This document shows positions 29,900 through 32,508 of a stretch of 32,508 nucleotides of DNA, piece after piece. The position numbers were made by a program, and so were the translations under genes. Under the pieces are notes generated by a model, which worked only from the letters and a program-made list of their open reading frames with translations, was not told the origin of the DNA and searched no databases. Numbering within the stretch: the stretch's first letter is position 1; the number at the start of each line of letters is the position of its first letter. Source of the stretch: CAZQBY01 sp964592405 [NCBI: uncultured archaeon] (GTDB lineage: Archaea; Altiarchaeota; Altiarchaeia; JAFGQM01); the NCBI GenBank assembly GCA_964592405.1, contig CAZQBY010000012.1, forward strand, positions 1-32,508, given 5' to 3'.

Positions 29900-31405
29900 A
29901 TGAACTCTAGAACAGTGTTTGTTTTGGCTGTGATAATTACCCTGCTCGTAGTAATCATAATCTCTATCCCCCCGCAGCCACCCGAGGTGTCCGGGCCTCT
30001 GCCCCAAGAAGAGAGCTATTGCGGCGACGGCGCCTGCGACTATGGGGAGGATTGTGAGACATGCGCGCAGGATTGTGGTAATTGCCCTCCCCCCGAAACG
30101 CTCGCTAGGCTCGGGGAACTGCTTCCGACGCAGCAGTGCGACTTCTCCAGTGATGGTGAGGCTTACCAACAGGCTGCAGAAACTCTGAACTTGGCGATCT
30201 GTAATTGCATAGAATATGAACCGACGAAGGAAAATTGCGAGAGGACAGTCTTGGACTCTCTTTATTATGAGCGAGCATTGAACTCCTTGGACATACGCCT
30301 CTGCGACATGATATCAGGCTCTATGCTAAGGGATGTTTGCAAGAATGTCGTTCAGCAGGGACTAGACTTTTTGTCCGAGAACGAGACAGCATACCTTGCC
30401 CAGCTATACCAAAAATCGCAGAACTGGGAAGGGACCATAGAGCTCTTAGAATCGCAGGATATCCGGGACGACTTCGAGTCGCTCGTGACCCTAGCGCTCG
30501 CCTATGCAGAGAAGATATTAGTAGAATACTCCGCAGACCAGTATCTCGAGACTGCCTTGGCAGCCATAGACCGCGCGATAGAGCTGGAGCCAGACAACCC
30601 CGTTGGATACAAAGTCAAGGGCTACGTCTATGAGGCCAGTGGGGATTTGTTCAAGGCCCTGGAGTGGTACACAAAGGCCATTGAGATAGACCCAAAACAC
30701 ATACCTGCTTACATAGGAAGGGGCCATGCCTACAACAAGCTCGGCGACCTGCCCAAGGCCTTAGCCGATTTCGAGAAGGCCAAGGACCTAGATGTGAACG
30801 AGACGTACGAGCATATATATGCTCAACTATGCAGGCTCTACTCGACTAAGGCCGACCAGCTGGATGATGCCATAGAGAACTGTTTGAAGGTCTTGGAGGG
30901 CGACTTCTACGATGTAACGGTTGACGACAAGCTCGGCGCGCACATAATCCTTGCTGAACTTTATATGATCGTCAATAGGTTCGACGAGGCATACACCCAC
31001 ATACAATCAGCAATGGTCTATGCGCCGGAGAGCCCAGATGTGCTGGTCGCGCTGTCCAAGTGGTACTTCCTCACCGAGGATTATGCCATGGCGAGGGACG
31101 CCGCTGAAAGGGCTTTATCAAAGGACCCGATGAAGGCAGCAGCCTACTACTCGCTGTCGAGGGCTGCCTTTTACTTGGGCGACACGGACACAGCCATCGA
31201 GGCGGCCCTGCACGGGTTGGATGTCATAGATGACGATGTCTCCCTCCTAATACCTCAGAAGCCATCCGTGAAGCGGCTTTTATACTACCAACTGGCGAAC
31301 ATATATGATTTCCTCGGCGACGAGGAGAATGAGCGTAATTATGCTGAGATGGGGGAGTCAGTATACGCGAAATTTGAGAATTCGACAGATTATTACGTGA
31401 TATAA
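29900..31405 (+). CDS. Membrane-anchored extracellular TPR protein with a CGDG cysteine motif
   Basis: The 501-residue protein begins with an uncleaved-looking membrane helix (about 6-25), a Pro-rich link and a CGDGACDYGEDCETCAQDCG motif (about 41-60) like that in the protein at 1-1533. A Cys-containing helical part (about 80-150) is followed by TPR repeats from about 165 to 480, clearest in YEASGDLFKALEWYTKAIEI and YNKLGDLPKALADFEKAKDL. It probably sits outside the membrane and scaffolds a surface complex (inference). A TATA-like atttttata lies about 45 bases before the ATG. The next gene starts one base after its stop. Confidence 0.85.
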   Translation: MNSRTVFVLAVIITLLVVIIISIPPQPPEVSGPLPQEESYCGDGACDYGEDCETCAQDCGNCPPPETLARLGELLPTQQCDFSSDGEAYQQAAETLNLAICNCIEYEPTKENCERTVLDSLYYERALNSLDIRLCDMISGSMLRDVCKNVVQQGLDFLSENETAYLAQLYQKSQNWEGTIELLESQDIRDDFESLVTLALAYAEKILVEYSADQYLETALAAIDRAIELEPDNPVGYKVKGYVYEASGDLFKALEWYTKAIEIDPKHIPAYIGRGHAYNKLGDLPKALADFEKAKDLDVNETYEHIYAQLCRLYSTKADQLDDAIENCLKVLEGDFYDVTVDDKLGAHIILAELYMIVNRFDEAYTHIQSAMVYAPESPDVLVALSKWYFLTEDYAMARDAAERALSKDPMKAAAYYSLSRAAFYLGDTDTAIEAALHGLDVIDDDVSLLIPQKPSVKRLLYYQLANIYDFLGDEENERNYAEMGESVYAKFENSTDYYVI

Positions 31406-31406
31406 G

Positions 31407-32508
31407 ATGAAAACTGACAGAAAGGCTTTCGCGGTTTTTTGTGTATCCCTATTCTTAATTCTGCTCCAACAGGCTCGTGCCGAAGTGCAAGTCTGCAACC
31501 CCCCCGGAGTATGCGGATCTGCTTATCCCGAGGAATACCAGGTCGAGGTGGAATATACGAGCCATTACAACTGGACATACTGTGGATACGCCCACCATCT
31601 TCCGATAACCGGAGTGATTTCATGTTATTCGCCGGAGTACCACGGGTCCGCGCCGTCGTTCTTGCCCACCGGCTGGTGGTGCACCGACCACCCCGAGCCC
31701 ACCAAAATCGATTATCGCCAGGAGCCGAGATGGAAGTGCCATTACATCCACCGTGTAGTTGATTGGACCGAGTGCTACAACCATATGCGGTATGCAGCAT
31801 CTGTTGAGTGGAGGGTGTTGACCGGGTACACATCTCCTCTCTCCTGTGAGAACCTGAATATCCCCTTTCAGCGCTTCTGCAACTCGCCTCCGACTATCCC
31901 ATCCATACAACTGGTGCCGGCAGACACCAGCAAACCTGTGCCTGGACCCGATGACGATTTGGTTTGCAGGGTTATAATCCCCAGCGACGATCCAGATGAG
32001 CCGTATCCGTTCGATTCGATTACGTATGATATCACACTCCTTAGGAACGGGGAGCCATTTGACAGAGCCACACAAACCCTTCTGGCAGGGCATACTGCAT
32101 CGGACGTGAACCCTTACCTAATAAGTTCGGAAGATACCGAAGCAAACGATGTCTGGAAATGCAGGGTGATAGCCTGCGATCCCTTCACTTGCACGCCGCC
32201 TGTCGAGCGGCAGATTACGGTATCTCCCCCCGAGATATGCGATGACAACCTAGACAACGATTGGGATGGCCTGATAGACTGCGACGACCCGGACTGCTGC
32301 GATGATACCGGCTGCCTGGCAGACTACTTCGGCAGTAATGAGTCTGCGGCAGGGCCTAATGGAATCCCCGGCATCTGCTGTGCCAACGGGCTGGATGAAG
32401 ACGGTGATGGCCTTGTGGACACCAGCGACCCGGACTGTGCCGGCTTCATGGAAATATGCAACGACAGCATTGACAACGACGGCGACTCGCTCATAGACTG
32501 CCTGGATC
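31407..32508 (+). CDS. Exported MopE-repeat surface protein (3' partial)
   Basis: The frame starts at ATG 31407, one base after the TPR gene stop, and runs off the window at 32508 without a stop (367 codons seen). A signal peptide is clear: KTDRK, then a hydrophobic core (AFAVFCVSLFLILL) and an ARA-E cleavage site near 26. A Cys- and Tyr/Trp-rich region follows (about 30-160), then a beta domain (about 165-275), then MopE-type repeats with ICDDNLDNDWDG, GLDEDGDGLVD and ICNDSIDNDGD from 277 on. The stop and any membrane anchor are beyond the window. It is probably co-transcribed with the TPR protein and resembles the truncated gene at the window start. Confidence 0.88.
   Translation, partial: MKTDRKAFAVFCVSLFLILLQQARAEVQVCNPPGVCGSAYPEEYQVEVEYTSHYNWTYCGYAHHLPITGVISCYSPEYHGSAPSFLPTGWWCTDHPEPTKIDYRQEPRWKCHYIHRVVDWTECYNHMRYAASVEWRVLTGYTSPLSCENLNIPFQRFCNSPPTIPSIQLVPADTSKPVPGPDDDLVCRVIIPSDDPDEPYPFDSITYDITLLRNGEPFDRATQTLLAGHTASDVNPYLISSEDTEANDVWKCRVIACDPFTCTPPVERQITVSPPEICDDNLDNDWDGLIDCDDPDCCDDTGCLADYFGSNESAAGPNGIPGICCANGLDEDGDGLVDTSDPDCAGFMEICNDSIDNDGDSLIDCLD

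Noticed and set aside
1-32508. CRISPR arrays, tRNA or rRNA genes, and transposase genes
   Set aside because: No regularly spaced repeats of 24-40 bases, no tRNA T-loop/acceptor pattern, no rRNA core and no transposase frame were seen; the only clear mobile element is the intein.

Overview
This window is archaeal. Evidence is aIF5B with an intein, the gamma subunit of aIF2, ribosomal protein S6e, Gar1, a TFB-type initiation factor, a Dim2-like KH protein next to a RIO1 kinase, archaeal arginyl-tRNA synthetase, a geranylgeranyl-type prenyl synthase and a FlaK/EppA-type prepilin peptidase. Promoters mostly look like TATA boxes 25-33 bases upstream of starts with little or no leader; a few genes have GGTG/GGAGG Shine-Dalgarno sequences. 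MopE-type DNDCDG repeats and CGDG-type cysteine motifs in surface proteins recall poorly cultivated archaeal lineages such as DPANN-like or deep euryarchaeal groups, but aro, trp and his genes argue against a fully reduced symbiont. I cannot place it more precisely.

Layout. 1-1533: 3' end of a surface protein with MopE repeats, a membrane anchor and a PIN-like cytoplasmic tail. 1539-4428: prenyl synthase, HisH, a Yip1-like protein and a strongly expressed-looking small membrane protein. 4454-6053 (minus): PRC-barrel, RIO1 and KH/Dim2 genes (small-subunit maturation). 6115-8344 (plus): argS and a zinc-ribbon membrane protein. 8345-12471 (minus): a probable five-gene operon gar1-tfb-rqcH(NFACT)-aroE-PAP2, with translational coupling at several joins. 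12637-14663: a LutB-like Fe-S protein and a divergent PfkB kinase. 14701-22653: a translation block infB (613-residue intein), rps6e, aIF2-gamma, interrupted by a convergent two-gene insert (unknown protein plus GT2-like glycosyltransferase) and a candidate structured RNA. 22705-24622: two divergent regulators, one with three cyclin/TFB-like repeats and one a coiled-coil winged-helix protein with a dyad operator. 24623-25054: no gene, but GC-rich hairpins. 25055-27487: trpD-trpC-trpF. 27484-32508: membrane proteins, a PIN-like protein, a prepilin peptidase, an anchored TPR protein and a truncated MopE-repeat exported protein.

How the parts fit. Most genes are information processing (initiation, rRNA/ribosome maturation, ribosome quality control), with islands of biosynthesis (aro, trp, his, isoprenoid) and surface/secretion genes at both ends. 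The most unusual items are the three-cyclin-repeat TFB-like protein, the TFB without a zinc ribbon in the gar1 operon, the intein with an extra winged helix, and two candidate structured RNAs upstream of rps6e and trpD. Both window ends fall inside MopE-repeat genes, so these ends may be assembly breaks at repeats.
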